Source: Nemertoderma westbladi (taxonomy: Eukaryota; Xenacoelomorpha; Nemertodermatida; Nemertodermatidae). From it: 64,000 nt of DNA. This document shows, piece by piece, positions 23,885 through 34,679 of this stretch. The notes beneath the pieces were generated by a model, which saw only the letters and a list, made by a program, of their open reading frames with translations, did no database searches and was not told the origin of the DNA. Where the stretch lies: positions 38,257 to 102,256 of the forward strand of contig JAUCBJ010002101.1 in the NCBI GenBank assembly GCA_032718475.1. Direction: 5' to 3'. The first letter of the stretch is position 1; each line of letters starts with the position of its first letter. Both the position numbers and the translations under genes were made by a program.

Positions 23885-25945
23885 TTAGTAACCCAGCGAA
23901 TTAAACCTGTTTGTTGCCTCGATAATAAGGACAATAAGGACAGAAATAATGACAGGTGTTTTAGATGCAACGATGCTGGGGGTGCCAGTAGGTCCATGTA
24001 AGATAACATGAACCGAAAAACGGAGGTCAAGTTGTAACATGGACTGATTAAGTACCAATCGAGGGCCAGTGTACCGCGTGCATTCCATAAAATAGTGGTA
24101 CACATCTTCGCAGGGATGGCCGCACCCACAAGTTCTATAACTAGTAACCTTTGCACGAAATAAATCGTCATTTAAAGACGAACAGATGCATCGCATACGA
24201 GCAAGCAGGCCGTTAATTTTTGGGCTACCGAGCAAGTAGTATGATGGCACTGCTGCGGATGGGTAAAGGCTTGCTAAATTTTTAAAACTATTAGCAGATG
24301 TTGCATTACATATATTATCCGGTAAGTCGTTCCATATTCGTATGGAAGATAGTAAAAATGAATTTTTAAAGTAATTATTCCGAGCAAAAGGTACCCTATA
24401 ATTATCTCGATTTCTTGTACAATATGGGGAAGACTGGGCCAAGGTTTCCGGAAGTAATTCGCGCAGATGTGGGGGAGCTGAATTTTTTGTCATTTTATAT
24501 AGAATAATTAATTTTTGAATTGTTCTTCTATTTTGTAGGGTCGATATTCCAGATTCAGTATATAAACTGACAGTTGAACAAGAAATGGTTAATCGACATA
24601 TTATCCTAATGGCTTCCTTATTTATCAGCTCCAGTTTATACTTTAGTTCGTTAGAACAATTGTCCCACACTGGCCCTGCATACTCCAGACCAGAATGAAT
24701 AAACGCCACATATATTTTGAGAAGTGCTGCCCTATCTACTTTATATTTAACAGCGCGCAACATATTTAGTTTAAGCGTAGCTTTAGTAATAATATTTTTA
24801 ATATGAGCATCCCATGTTAAATCAGACGATATAGTACACCCAAGATGTTTATGACTCTCAACTTCTTCAATTATGTCATTATTCAAATAAAGGATACCAT
24901 GTTCAATATGCCTAACCTGTTTGTGGGAGACCAACATTGCCTCAGTTTTTGAAGCGTTATATGTGACTAACCATTTTTTGCCCCAATCAAAAACATTAGC
25001 CAGGTCGGCATTAAGAGCCGCCGTGGCTACACTAGGTTCCCCCACAATAACGTACAGAGATGTATCATCCGCAAATAACTTTACTTTAGAACTAACAATA
25101 TCGACAATGTCATTAATAAAAACTAAAAATAACAATGGACCTAGCACAGAACCTTGTGGAACCCCTGCAAGCGTTAATAACCACGTGGACTGACACCCAT
25201 TAATTAAGACGCACTGCATATTGTTGGATAAATAACTTTGAAACCATTTCAACAGAGAGCCAGATATCCCCATCCGCTCTAGTTTATGTAGTAGTGCGGC
25301 ATGATGAACCTTGTCAAATGCTTTACTGACATCGAGAAATACCAATCGTACCTCTTTACCCTTGTCAACGGCACTAACCAACTCGTGGTACAATGTAAGT
25401 AATTGGTAAACACATCCGTCCCCGCGGCTTAAACCGGATTGAAATTTTGTTATATAACCCTTTATATGATTGAATACGTATTTAAATATAATGCGTTCGA
25501 AAAGTTTACCAAGGCAGCTCGTTAGGGACACTGGCCTATAATTAAGACATTCAAATCGTAAACCTTTTTTAAAAACCGGGGTAACGAACCTTTTTTTCCA
25601 AGATGCGGGATACCATGCCTTATCTAATATAAGTTGAAAGAGTTTGGAAAAATTACGAGCCATAAAAGGTAAAGCAGATAAAATCATTTTATTTGAGATT
25701 TTATCCCCAGGTGACGCAGCTTTACCAGGACACAGATCTTTGGCTGCAGCTAAAACGTCAATTCTAGAAATGTTTATTTCAGTAAGTACAGGCTCAGGCA
25801 TTGGCCCCTCTGGGATAATAAAGTTCGAACAATCCAGTTTATATTGGTCTGTAAAATAGACATTAAAGAGATCCGCTTCTCACATGGGACCTCCGTAGTT
25901 AATTTTACGATGCCCTATTATGTCATAATTATTTCTTCCTACTCC
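23885..25945 (-). pseudogene. Jockey/CR1-type LINE reverse transcriptase, 5'-truncated
   Basis: A 638-residue open frame with the RT motifs in order: PVFKKGLRFECLNYRPVSL, FQSGLSRGDGC, VRLVFLDVSKAFDKVHH (motif A), LAGVPQGSVLGPLLFLVFIND, VKLFADDTSLYV (motif C catalytic Asp pair), and WLVTYNASKTEAM. A thumb region follows (LKIYVAFIHSGLEYAGPVWDN). The C-terminus carries a Cys/His finger (CGCGHPCEDVYHYFMEC). Upstream of 25860 the frame continues to about 25945 after a TGA (FTDQ preceded by READLF-like sequence), showing an older start. The AP endonuclease domain is missing, so it is a truncated but otherwise little-decayed copy. It sits between minus-strand coding-like segments. Confidence 0.85.
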
Positions 25946-26019
25946 TTTCCAGCCAAGTGTCTACTAAAATTACATCCCCTCTGCTGGCCCTGAGCCGTTT
26001 GTGGCGGGTGATAACACCT

Positions 26020-26196
26020 CTAGCCTAGCAATTTGGTACTAACATCTTCTACGCTGTCTACCAGTCTGTCAATCTCTTCTCTCTTCCCTCTGATTATCTT
26101 GAATTCCTTTTTCATCATTTCGTATCGTTCCTCTTTCTCCTCCATTTCTTTCAATATGTCTCTATATTCCTCCAGAGCAGCCCCGTCTATATTCAT
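26020..26196 (-). CDS. Small coiled-coil ORF (58 aa)
   Basis: ATG at 26196 to TAG at 26020. The protein is almost entirely charged and helical (EEYRDILKEMEEKEERYEMM, then KKEFKIIRGKREEIDRL), a strong coiled-coil pattern. No catalytic residues are visible. It lies directly 5' of the LINE on the same strand and may be an exon of a larger gene split by it. The family is unknown. Confidence 0.4.
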   Translation of the reverse strand: MNIDGAALEEYRDILKEMEEKEERYEMMKKEFKIIRGKREEIDRLVDSVEDVSTKLLG

Positions 26197-26468
26197 TTAT
26201 AAATATAAAATGGACCGAAACTATTGCTGAAATGAGCTGATCTGTATACTTACTTACATCATAAATATTCCAGTTCCAGAAATATACTTATTTCACATTG
26301 AATAACAATAATTCGCAATTCGAATCGTATAGAAAAACGGTAGGGCCTATAACTTTCGGATCGAAAACATTAAACATACACACCTGCACTTCTGGCCATT
26401 CTCATAGCCGTCACAAGCACACCAGTTCCTATATTTCAGACGTAAATCTGGTATCGAATCGTACTGTA

Positions 26469-26770
26469 TCAAATAACAGGGGCAGATATCCGTTGATGAA
26501 ACCCGTATATTGGCCTGCAATAATGATACAAATTGTTAAATACAATTATTATAAAACAAATGTATTTGATACCGATCAATGCTGTGGCAAAGACTTCAAG
26601 GTTTTTGGTGAGATCCAGTAGCTTTATATATTTCGGATCTTTGAAGAGTTTCGGCAACACATCGAGTGCTATGGGAATTTCCCCCTGGAAAATAGTATTT
26701 ACTTCTTTATTACAATCTCCTGAAGTGATAATAGCGATTGATTCTCCACTTTTCACATTGTGGCGTTTCG
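26469..26770 (-). CDS. Candidate exon, unrecognised
   Basis: The minus frame is open after a TAG/GCG acceptor-like site near 26773. It reads AKRHNVKSGESIAIITSGDC, then IFQGEIPIALDVLPKLFKDP and LLDLTKNLEVFATALIGI. After about 70 residues the composition turns hydrophobic and intron-like. I do not recognise a family. It is on the same strand as the coiled-coil ORF and the 22.6-kb segment. Confidence 0.3.
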
Positions 26771-26966
26771 CCTAGATTAAATGGTTTATTGTTAAACAAG
26801 TAAATGTGTTTGTGTTGGGGGTTTGTGATCTCTGTTAACTCTAATTGTTATCTTATTAAATATAATTAATTAATCACTAATTGAATCACTCGATACACCT
26901 TATTATTAATTAATTTAACAATGATTAACCCTATTAGTACCGGGCTATAAAATGTTGTACAAATAC

Positions 26967-27013
26967 CGGGGGGGGGGGGGGGGGGTCATATTGACCCCCC
27001 CCCCCCCCCCCCT
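26967..27013. repeat. G-run/C-run inverted pair (hairpin)
   Basis: About 19 G, then GTCA-TAT-TGAC, then about 19 C: a near-perfect long hairpin with a three-base loop, or a quadruplex-forming strand. Confidence 0.85.
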
Positions 27014-27049
27014 CTAAAATCTACAAATATTTAAGAAAACGTCTGATTT

Positions 27050-28420
27050 TTTGTTTGTACGTAGGTATCACTTGCCTGGATCCGACCGAAAAAAAATGTT
27101 TCGAAAACATGTACTGGGGTGGGTATATTGCAGCACCAAAATTACAAGTAGTGCACAATTTTCACAAAATTTGAAAGTTACATTTTCGGCTAATTGTTTT
27201 TCAATACAGGTTTTCTGGGGTGCAAAATACATTGGAAAATATTTAAAAATGATATGATTACTATAAATGGCTGTTTAGTCCTCTCTGCGTAGGAAAAAAT
27301 GAAAAAAACAAGTAACCAGCACTTCTCAGTTAGAACACAAAATTTTTAATTCACTTATACGATGCTATAAATTCACATTTTCAGGTTTTCGAGGGTGCTG
27401 ATTCTAATGGAATACATTTCTAATATGCCAGATCATTGCTACTTGTATTTTTCGGCGTAATTTGTCAAATTTTGGTGCTAGCACCAAATTTCGTACCCAT
27501 CACCAAAAAGTACAAGTTTGCGATGTCCAGTGCTGTTTTTATTGATTCCATCGGATTCAGGACCCTCATAAACCCGTATAACGCAAGAAACAAGGTGATA
27601 CTATCTATTGATCAATTTGCATATTTTCCAAAATTTGGTGCTGGCACAACAATTTTCACCCACCGGCGAATAATACAAGTTTGATAACTCTTATGAAATT
27701 TTTACTGATTCCATTGAATTCAGAACCATCACAAACCCGTATAACGCAAGAAACAAGGTGACACAATCAATTTATATATTTGATGGTTTTCAAAATTTGG
27801 TGCTAGCACCACATTTTGCACCCACATCCGAAAAATACAAGTTTGAGATGTCTAGTTCGATAATTATAAATTCCATTGAATTCAGAACAGCCATAAACCT
27901 CTAAAACGCAAGAAATAAATTGTCACAAGCAATTTTATCTATTGAATGGATTTTCAAAATTTCGTGCTAGCACCAAAATTTGCACACAGCACCGAAAAAT
28001 ACAAGTTTGATACGCTTGGTGCAACTCGTATATATTTCATCGAAACCAGAACCCCAAAAAATCCCAATTGCGTAAAAAACAAGTTTCAAACAATCAATTT
28101 ACAAAATTGACATATTTCAAAATTTGGTGCTGGAACCAAAATTTGGCACCCACCGAAAAAAAAACAAGTTTGAAATTTCTAAATCAATTTATATGAATTC
28201 CATCCAATTTATAACACCATAAAACCGGTGTAAATCAAAAATAGATATGTTACAATTCAGTAATGAAATGTAATTTTCAAAAAACGTCTCAAAAAAAGTG
28301 CCAAAAGTAGGGTTAAAAAATTGGGCTATAACTCGAAAAGTACCCCATATTTTTGAAAACGGTTTTCAATACCAGGAAGACAATAGATTTTTAGGAAAAG
28401 TCATTGAGAAACAAGTAAAT
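27050..28420. repeat. Diverged tandem repeats of the GATCA family
   Basis: Repeating landmarks (GGTGCTAGCACCAAATTT, CACCGAAAAATACAAGTTTG, then ATTCAGAACC..ATAAACCC) recur about every 150-170 bp. They correspond to the 162-bp units at 9 kb (TTTGGTGCTATTTTGG, AAAAAATACAAGT). There is no coding content. Confidence 0.65.
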
Positions 28421-28639
28421 TGGCAATAATAATAGATATTATTAGGATGATGTCCAAGTGTCCAGGTCAACTGAATTCAAAAAAACTGTAACCAGTAAGT
28501 ACTTTGTAGGTATTTATTCATATAGCTATATATGATTACATTAATACAGACTTCAGTAAAAAACGACATCATAGTGAACATTTAATTTTAATTTAAATAT
28601 ATTGCATCATGGTTTGCATTGCATGCATCATTGCATTAT

Positions 28640-29172
28640 TATTTTATAATTAATTATACTAATTATCATTCCCACTCCCCTCTTCTTCAGGGTAGCATTC
28701 GGTAGTAGCTCCCTGCTGTCATAGAAATCTTCTTCCTGGAGATTAGCTCTTTCTTCATCAAATGCCATATCCTCTCTTGGTGGCAGAATGCTACCCTTGG
28801 TTTCTTCTTTGTTGGTACATTGCACATCCTTTGTCAGCTGCCCCCCCCCCCCCCCCCCCCCTCAATATATGCACTGACATCAAAGCTTCCATTGACCCTG
28901 GGTCACCATTCAGTACGCTTAATGGTCTACCATTTGTCACCTCCTCGCACTCTGCCAGATCTGTGCTCAAAAATGTCTTCTTCAACTTCCTCATTTGTGA
29001 AGTGTAATAATGGTTCTTCATAGATCTCCCTTATCAATTGGCTGAAGATCTCTTCACCATCCAATTCGTTTCCCTCATCTTCCATCATTGTTTCTTCTCC
29101 CTTTGGATCAATCTTACTCATTGGTTGCCATTTCGACTTATTATTGAGAAAGTGTGAACCATGTTGCCACAT
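28640..29172 (-). pseudogene. Acidic coding-like segment, frame-broken
   Basis: Minus-strand pieces read SKIDPKGEETMMEDEGNELD, LLHFTNEEVEEDIFEHRSG, CEEVTNGRPLSVLNGDPGS (shifted frame) and, after a 20-base C run, TKGSILPPREDMAFDEERAN. The pieces look like one acidic protein broken by small indels and by the homopolymer. The family is unknown. It has weak similarity in the ILxPxxD motif to the 22.6-kb segment. Confidence 0.3.
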
Positions 29173-29357
29173 CTCTTGCTTTCCCGAGAAAGTGTGGCGT
29201 CCAATGCCTCTTTAGAGCAAGTCTGCTGGATTGTCGTCCATTGGGCAGTAGTGCCGCTGATCCAAATTTGTCGTCATTCTTATTTCATCGACTCGGTTCG
29301 TTAGGAACGAACCGAATCACCTGCTCGTTAAACCAACTGCCCATTTACTCTTAAGTT

Positions 29358-30773
29358 GTGGCCGGCTACCATAAGAATGTAGTTTATTTTGTTGCAGAGT
29401 ATAAAGTAAAACTAATTTCGATTACTGACATGGAAGGCAGTCATGTGGGAAAAGAGTTTGAGTGCATACCCAGGTCAAGATATTTATTTTTCATTTCAGT
29501 GTTTTCAGGTTTTAATAGATACCTGTATGCAATTCTAAACACTGATGGTGTAGTTGTCATTCAAAAATCTAAAAACTTTAACATTTGGCCAGTAGGTACT
29601 TCTATCAATTATTAATCTTGAGAAGAGAAAATGTAGATGGTTCGAAAATTTAATTTTGATATCCCTTTTTTTGAAAGTACCAGCCTAGTTTTAAAACTCT
29701 GTTAACTCATGCATTTCTTCATTTTCATATATGGTAAATGATATAACAATTCAAATTAAGGTCTTTGCATTTGTTGCTGATCTCCCAGCGAAAGCCGACT
29801 CATTAAACATGATACACCATACTGGGTACTATATGGCTGTCCACTGTCCAGCATGCTTGCTATATGTGTGTGGATCATCACAAGATGTTATTTCAATATG
29901 AAGATAATAGCAGTAAAGTCCGAACAAAAGCGGAACATTCGTTAGATGTCTCATGATTGTGGAAGGCTACTGAATTCAAGGTTTTTTTGCTTTTTCCTAA
30001 AACTACATTTTTCGGATACCAGTCCCCATATTATAATTCTAGTTTATTGTCTTTCAATTCCCATATATCTTCTATCAAAGAATAATATATCTGAAGACGA
30101 ACTTGCAGGGGCGGATTTCTTATTGAACACTTTTAGAAAGCTTATTGTGGTCGCACAGTTCGGAATGGCAGCCTCATCTCTTTCTCTCAATGCTTTGTCC
30201 CACTTGGTAGAACAAGTTCGTAATTTTGGACCGTTAGGTGGCATGTCTGCATCTACATTTGAAAGCGCGTTTCATCACTTGGGGGCATTTGTTACCATTG
30301 GTAGTAAGAACGAGGGAAATTTAACTGTTTAACGATTTTTACGTTTCAAATTGCATGCTCTGTCAAATGTAAACAAGCACTGCCTTAATCTTTTTGATAG
30401 CAATGGTGTAAATATTATTGGTGTACTTTGTAGTGTAACTTCTTTACCTTGCAACTATGAATGTGTATATAGTGTTAGTGTTAACATTGGTATTATAACT
30501 TCAATTGCACACTGCATTTCTGTTAATGGTGTAATTTTCCATGCATTCAATTACCCGAGAAAGGGCAATTCGGCATCCTTCAATGCCTATTCGAAGTTAA
30601 GCGATACATTACTATTTTTGTGTATTCATTATATTGTACTAGTTGAATATGATGGTAGGAAATTGTTTTATTGTCTTTGTACCAAATATAAATGCAATGC
30701 ATTTACTAAACCTTACGATAAACTGCGTTCCTCTCATTTGAAAACTATACTAGGCCTACTGAAATATAAATGA
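29358..30773 (+). pseudogene. En/Spm-like (CACTA-type) transposase relic
   Basis: Pieces match, in order, the invertebrate transposase-domain proteins related to En/Spm: AILNTDGVVVIQKSKNFNIW (the TDG..FKSS..WP region), then FVADLPAKADSLNMIHHTGY (the DxPAR/A..G box with Cys pair CPACL), and LSLNALSHLVEQVRNFGPLG followed by ASTFESAFHHLG (the NxHxLxHL..GPLW..S.FxFE region). The 29946-30773 frame is open apart from a TAA at 30330-30332. The C-terminal 140 residues are unremarkable. No terminal repeats were found around it, so only the gene body is called. Confidence 0.65.
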
Positions 30774-31250
30774 AATACATACAGTACAGTACAGTACACA
30801 AATACTGAAATATATATCTTTGAAACCTAGTGGCCATTGTATTATTGAAGCTTATAAATTGTATAATAATTTTATATGTTTGTCACAAAGGCCTGAAATG
30901 GTTGTAATTCCCTGCATAGATCACTATACTATGAGCACGACTGAGTTTGATATTTTTTAATTAGTTTGTTGATCATTAATTAGTTTATTACTTTTTTTCG
31001 CTTTAACACTATTAGGACCAATTTTTACTACGTGATGCACCCAATGTCGGGGCTCATTTTAGACATTTTTAGTTTTATTCATATCTTGGCTGAAAAAATT
31101 ATGAAATTATTGGAAAATGTATGTATGCCTCTTTAATATGGCGAGTTGAATGGTCGTAATTTTGTAACCTTAAAGCAAACCCAAACAGAAAGCGGATGTG
31201 TGTGATTTTTCGTTAATTTCAATGTTCTGTATATACTTTTATATGAAAAT
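30774..31250. other. AT-rich non-coding
   Basis: No ORF or repeat of note, apart from a short AGTACAGTACAGTAC repeat. Confidence 0.5.
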
Positions 31251-31254
31251 GGAA

Positions 31255-32060
31255 ATATTTTTGATGTTATTGGTTTTCCAGGAGGCTGATCAACACACAA
31301 CTTGTTAAGAATATTTATGGTAGTGCAACCATCGGTGCCAATCTTGTGGGACGAAAATTACAAGTAACGCAAAATTTCAAACTTCCAAAGGTGGAATTTG
31401 GTTGGATAATTTTGAAGCCATACGGGTTTTCGAGGTCACTGATCACGATAGAACTTTATACAGACCTTTTATGGTCGTGCAACTATCACATTTATTATCA
31501 TTTTTTGCACTTGTATTTTTCATGCTACATATTGGTTTGGTACATATTGGAAAATACCACAATAAATAAGAAATTATATTTTTGAATGTCACATCTATGT
31601 TCGGAATCCCAAAAAACTCATAAGATCATGATAGAATCAGGTTGATTTGGTGAATATTTTTGATTATCAAATTTTCACTAGTTGTTTTTTCCGTGCCACA
31701 TAAAGGTGGCGCATACCAAATTACCAGAAATTCCCTCGTATGTTACATTTGAGTTCCATAATCATGATCAGCATCCAAAAAACCAATACACCGCAATTTT
31801 GTTTATTTTGAGGGGACAACATTTTTTGAAAATATCAGTACAACAATTTTTGGGGATGGTTGTTAGAATGGGAGCACAGCACGAAAACCATGATCATGAT
31901 CAGCATCCAAAAAACCAATACACCGCAATTTTGTTTATTTTGAGGGGACAATATTTTTTGAAAATATCAGTACAAAAAATTTTGGGGATGGTTGTTAGAA
32001 TGGGAGCACAGCACGAAAACCAGCTATTTAATTGCCGTTTGCGTTGTGGATATCCAAGAT
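31255..32060. repeat. GATCA-family repeats, third locus
   Basis: 31380-31450 carries GGTTTTCGAGGTCACTGATCACGAT, the same landmark as the 9-kb array. 31763-32025 holds two copies of a 131-bp unit containing CATGATCAGCATCCAAAAA and GGGGATGGTTGTTAGAATGG. Confidence 0.7.
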
Positions 32061-33319
32061 ACAGATGAATTACTGATAAATTTCTAACTAAAGTTACCTC
32101 CGGGTCCAGATAACGGTATTGCAATCGTAAAAATATGTGTTTAAATATAGTATGTTTGTTGATATATGTAGTATGTATGTTTATTTTGTTGTTGTTGGAA
32201 ATAAAAATTTGTAGTAATGGTGGTTATTTCTATTAAACTGTATGAGGGTGAGAGGGGGGGTGTTTATTGACACTATTATTCTGTAGGCCGGTAGTACTTT
32301 GAAGATTAATATATACGAGGACACTAGGGGTGGGAGATTCTTCATTCCACGGTTTAACCCTGTCGCAATATACCCTAGATCCAATGAATTATAAACTTAA
32401 AAGTTACTTATTAAGAGGTATTGTAAACTTACTAAGTACTTATTGAGGTAAATTTAAACTTAAAACATACTTAATAAGAACCTAATTAACTTTAAACACA
32501 CTTTTAAGCAAATACATAAATTATGATAAACTTATTAAGCACCTTCTATATCGTCCAAATATCTTGGCAAGTTCTTGCCAAGTACTTGTTATGAAGTTTT
32601 TATGTAGATTTTAAAAGCACTTATTAAATCTATTAAATATCCTGACCTGGGTAACTACAAATAATTCCCCACAAATAAATATAATTAGATTCCCATTTTT
32701 CATAATTAGCACATTAAGTCTTTACATTCCTCGTTCCTCGTTCAACTAAGTCCAAAATAATTTCGAGACTAATTATTACTTACTTAATAACTTACTTATA
32801 CATACAAATGTAGTTATGCTGTTTTTTACTTACACAAATACACACCTATTCAATGAATTAATAAAATATGTAAATTAAATAAATATTTGCTTTCTCCCCT
32901 TAAATAACTATCATATATACTCTTACATAACTTATTACTATAAGTTATAAAGTTGAATATAATATTTAATACTTTCAGAGATGTGATGTGCGGTCTAACA
33001 TTTCTCATCATAAATAAAGATCGTTCTGCTTCTGAACGTTTCTTCAGTCCGGGGATTAGAACTGGATAAACTATTAACCTTAAAGAAATCGGTTTCCAAT
33101 CTGAAACGAGGGGGGTAGGGTTATATTTCACTGACTGCGACTCCCTGGTTGAAGTGTGGCGTGACCAACAACCCCTCGATAATAACATCGAAACACAAAT
33201 AACCTCTCCAGAGGTTACGATTAGATTGAGATTGGATTTAGATTGGCAAGCTGTAAGTATTTATTTATTATATTTCTAAGCATTCATTCATTCATTCTTT
33301 GAACTAATACGAACTAATA
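32061..33319. other. AT-rich non-coding, possible short exon at the end
   Basis: Mostly AT-rich. From about 33115 to 33252 a plus frame reads GLYFTDCDSLVEVWRDQQPL and ends at a GTAAGT donor (33253). This may be an upstream exon of the following BAF-like ORF, but that is unproven. Confidence 0.35.
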
Positions 33320-33649
33320 ATGTACAAGAAAGGTAAATCATCAAAGGTCATAGAGGTTCCCGGGATTGGTGAAGCATTCTCAGAGCGGCTGAGAAGAAAG
33401 GGAATTAAATACGCGAATCAGCTCGTTAATCGATTCAATGACTTCAATGGGGATGAAGAAGGGTTATATCGTTATCTACATGATATTTGTGGGTCCCAAA
33501 TGCATCGAACTCGGTATCATGTAATATTGCAATGGGTGAAGGAACATAGAGACATCGGGACAACAAAGAAACGTGAAAGTGATAGTCTGCAAGTCGGGGT
33601 CAGTAGTGAAACAACAAGTCACAATCGCTGGATGCGAAGGCTATCTTAA
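33320..33649 (+). CDS. BAF-like (barrier-to-autointegration factor) protein
   Basis: ATG at 33320, 109 codons. The first 75 residues follow the BAF fold: a helix-hairpin-helix with PGIGEAFSERLRRKG (BAF has GIGE..GKKLEERG), a Leu/Phe helix, and EEGLYRYLHDICGSQ followed by LQWVKEHRD, matching BAF's LFREWLKDTCG and C-terminal Trp helix. BAF binds DNA without sequence preference, bridges chromatin with LEM proteins, and blocks self-integration of retroviral DNA. Here there is a basic N-terminus and a 30-residue polar tail beyond BAF's usual 89 residues. The frame is intact. A retroelement integrase relic starts within 50 bp downstream on the same strand. It could be a retrogene or a captured accessory gene. 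Confidence 0.65.
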   Translation: MYKKGKSSKVIEVPGIGEAFSERLRRKGIKYANQLVNRFNDFNGDEEGLYRYLHDICGSQMHRTRYHVILQWVKEHRDIGTTKKRESDSLQVGVSSETTSHNRWMRRLS

Positions 33650-33654
33650 CCATT

Positions 33655-34254
33655 CTTCTAATCAACCCCCAAGAGATAGAAAGGAAAGCGAAACCATCTG
33701 CGGTCAGAGAAAATTTAGTGTGTACACTCAATAGCGATACTATACCAATTGTTTCTGCTTTGGCTGATGACAATGGGGCGTATACCGTTGAATTTAACTC
33801 TGTGGAGCTTTTTGAATTTTATGAGCATTTTGGCATATATGTAGATTCTACTGCAGGGTATTCCCCCTTTTCTAATGGTATTTGTGAAGGAAGCAATGCA
33901 ACCCTTAAGTCAATTTTGACCATGGTAAGATTCGACAATTTTAGTTGATCAATAAATGTGATTCTCAACTATTCACTTTTAGCAAAGAATACACTAGTTG
34001 ACTCAATGGGATTCTCACCCTTCCAACGTTTTTTTGGAAGTAATCCTAGATTGCCTGTTGTAACCTCAGAGTCACTTCCAATCATTAATGATACCGATAA
34101 CTTTGACAGAGTTCAGCATCATTTAAACTTGCTTCATGATACTAGAAAGGCATGCATCATGGCTGAGTCAGATAACAGGATAAGCCGAGCATTAAAACAG
34201 AGAGTTTATTCTAGTAAAGGCCCAATACCGTTATGTCCCCATCACCAGAATTAA
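33655..34254 (+). pseudogene. Retroelement integrase relic (rve type)
   Basis: ADDNGAYTVEFNSVELFEFY holds the second catalytic Asp (the DNG..EF box, with a small insertion), and YSPFSNGICEGSNATLKSIL holds the Glu about 35 residues later. After a TGA near 33947 the frame resumes: LLAKNTLVDSMGFSPFQRFF, GSNPRLPVV, and HDTRKACIMAESDNRISRAL. This is the post-core region of LTR-retroelement integrases common in marine invertebrates. The first Asp and the zinc domain are missing. The clade is not resolved. Confidence 0.7.
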
Positions 34255-34679
34255 TAACTAACATTAATATACTAATTAATTAACATATACCCAGTACTGG
34301 TACCGAAATTGTATTAAACTTTTCGAAAAATTGCCTATAACAACGCCAAGTCCCAGTGCAATCCCTCCACGTTTTGGGGGGAGTTCGAGCACAACAGACT
34401 GACAGAGAGACTTACAGATACAGACAGATAGACAGAGAGAGACAATTTGATTTTTATAGATATAGATATAAAAGGGCAAGTAAGATCTTTTTCTATTATA
34501 TATTCTTATATATATATGGTGGTAATTTTTCTCAAGTTTTACAATATTCTTTTTATATTATATATTCTAATATTCTCATTTTTTTTCTCACACTTTTTAT
34601 TATTTATTATATTCCTTTTATATTTGCTTGAAACTGTCCGACACAACAGATAACAGTCGGGGTTCGCTGTTAAATATAT

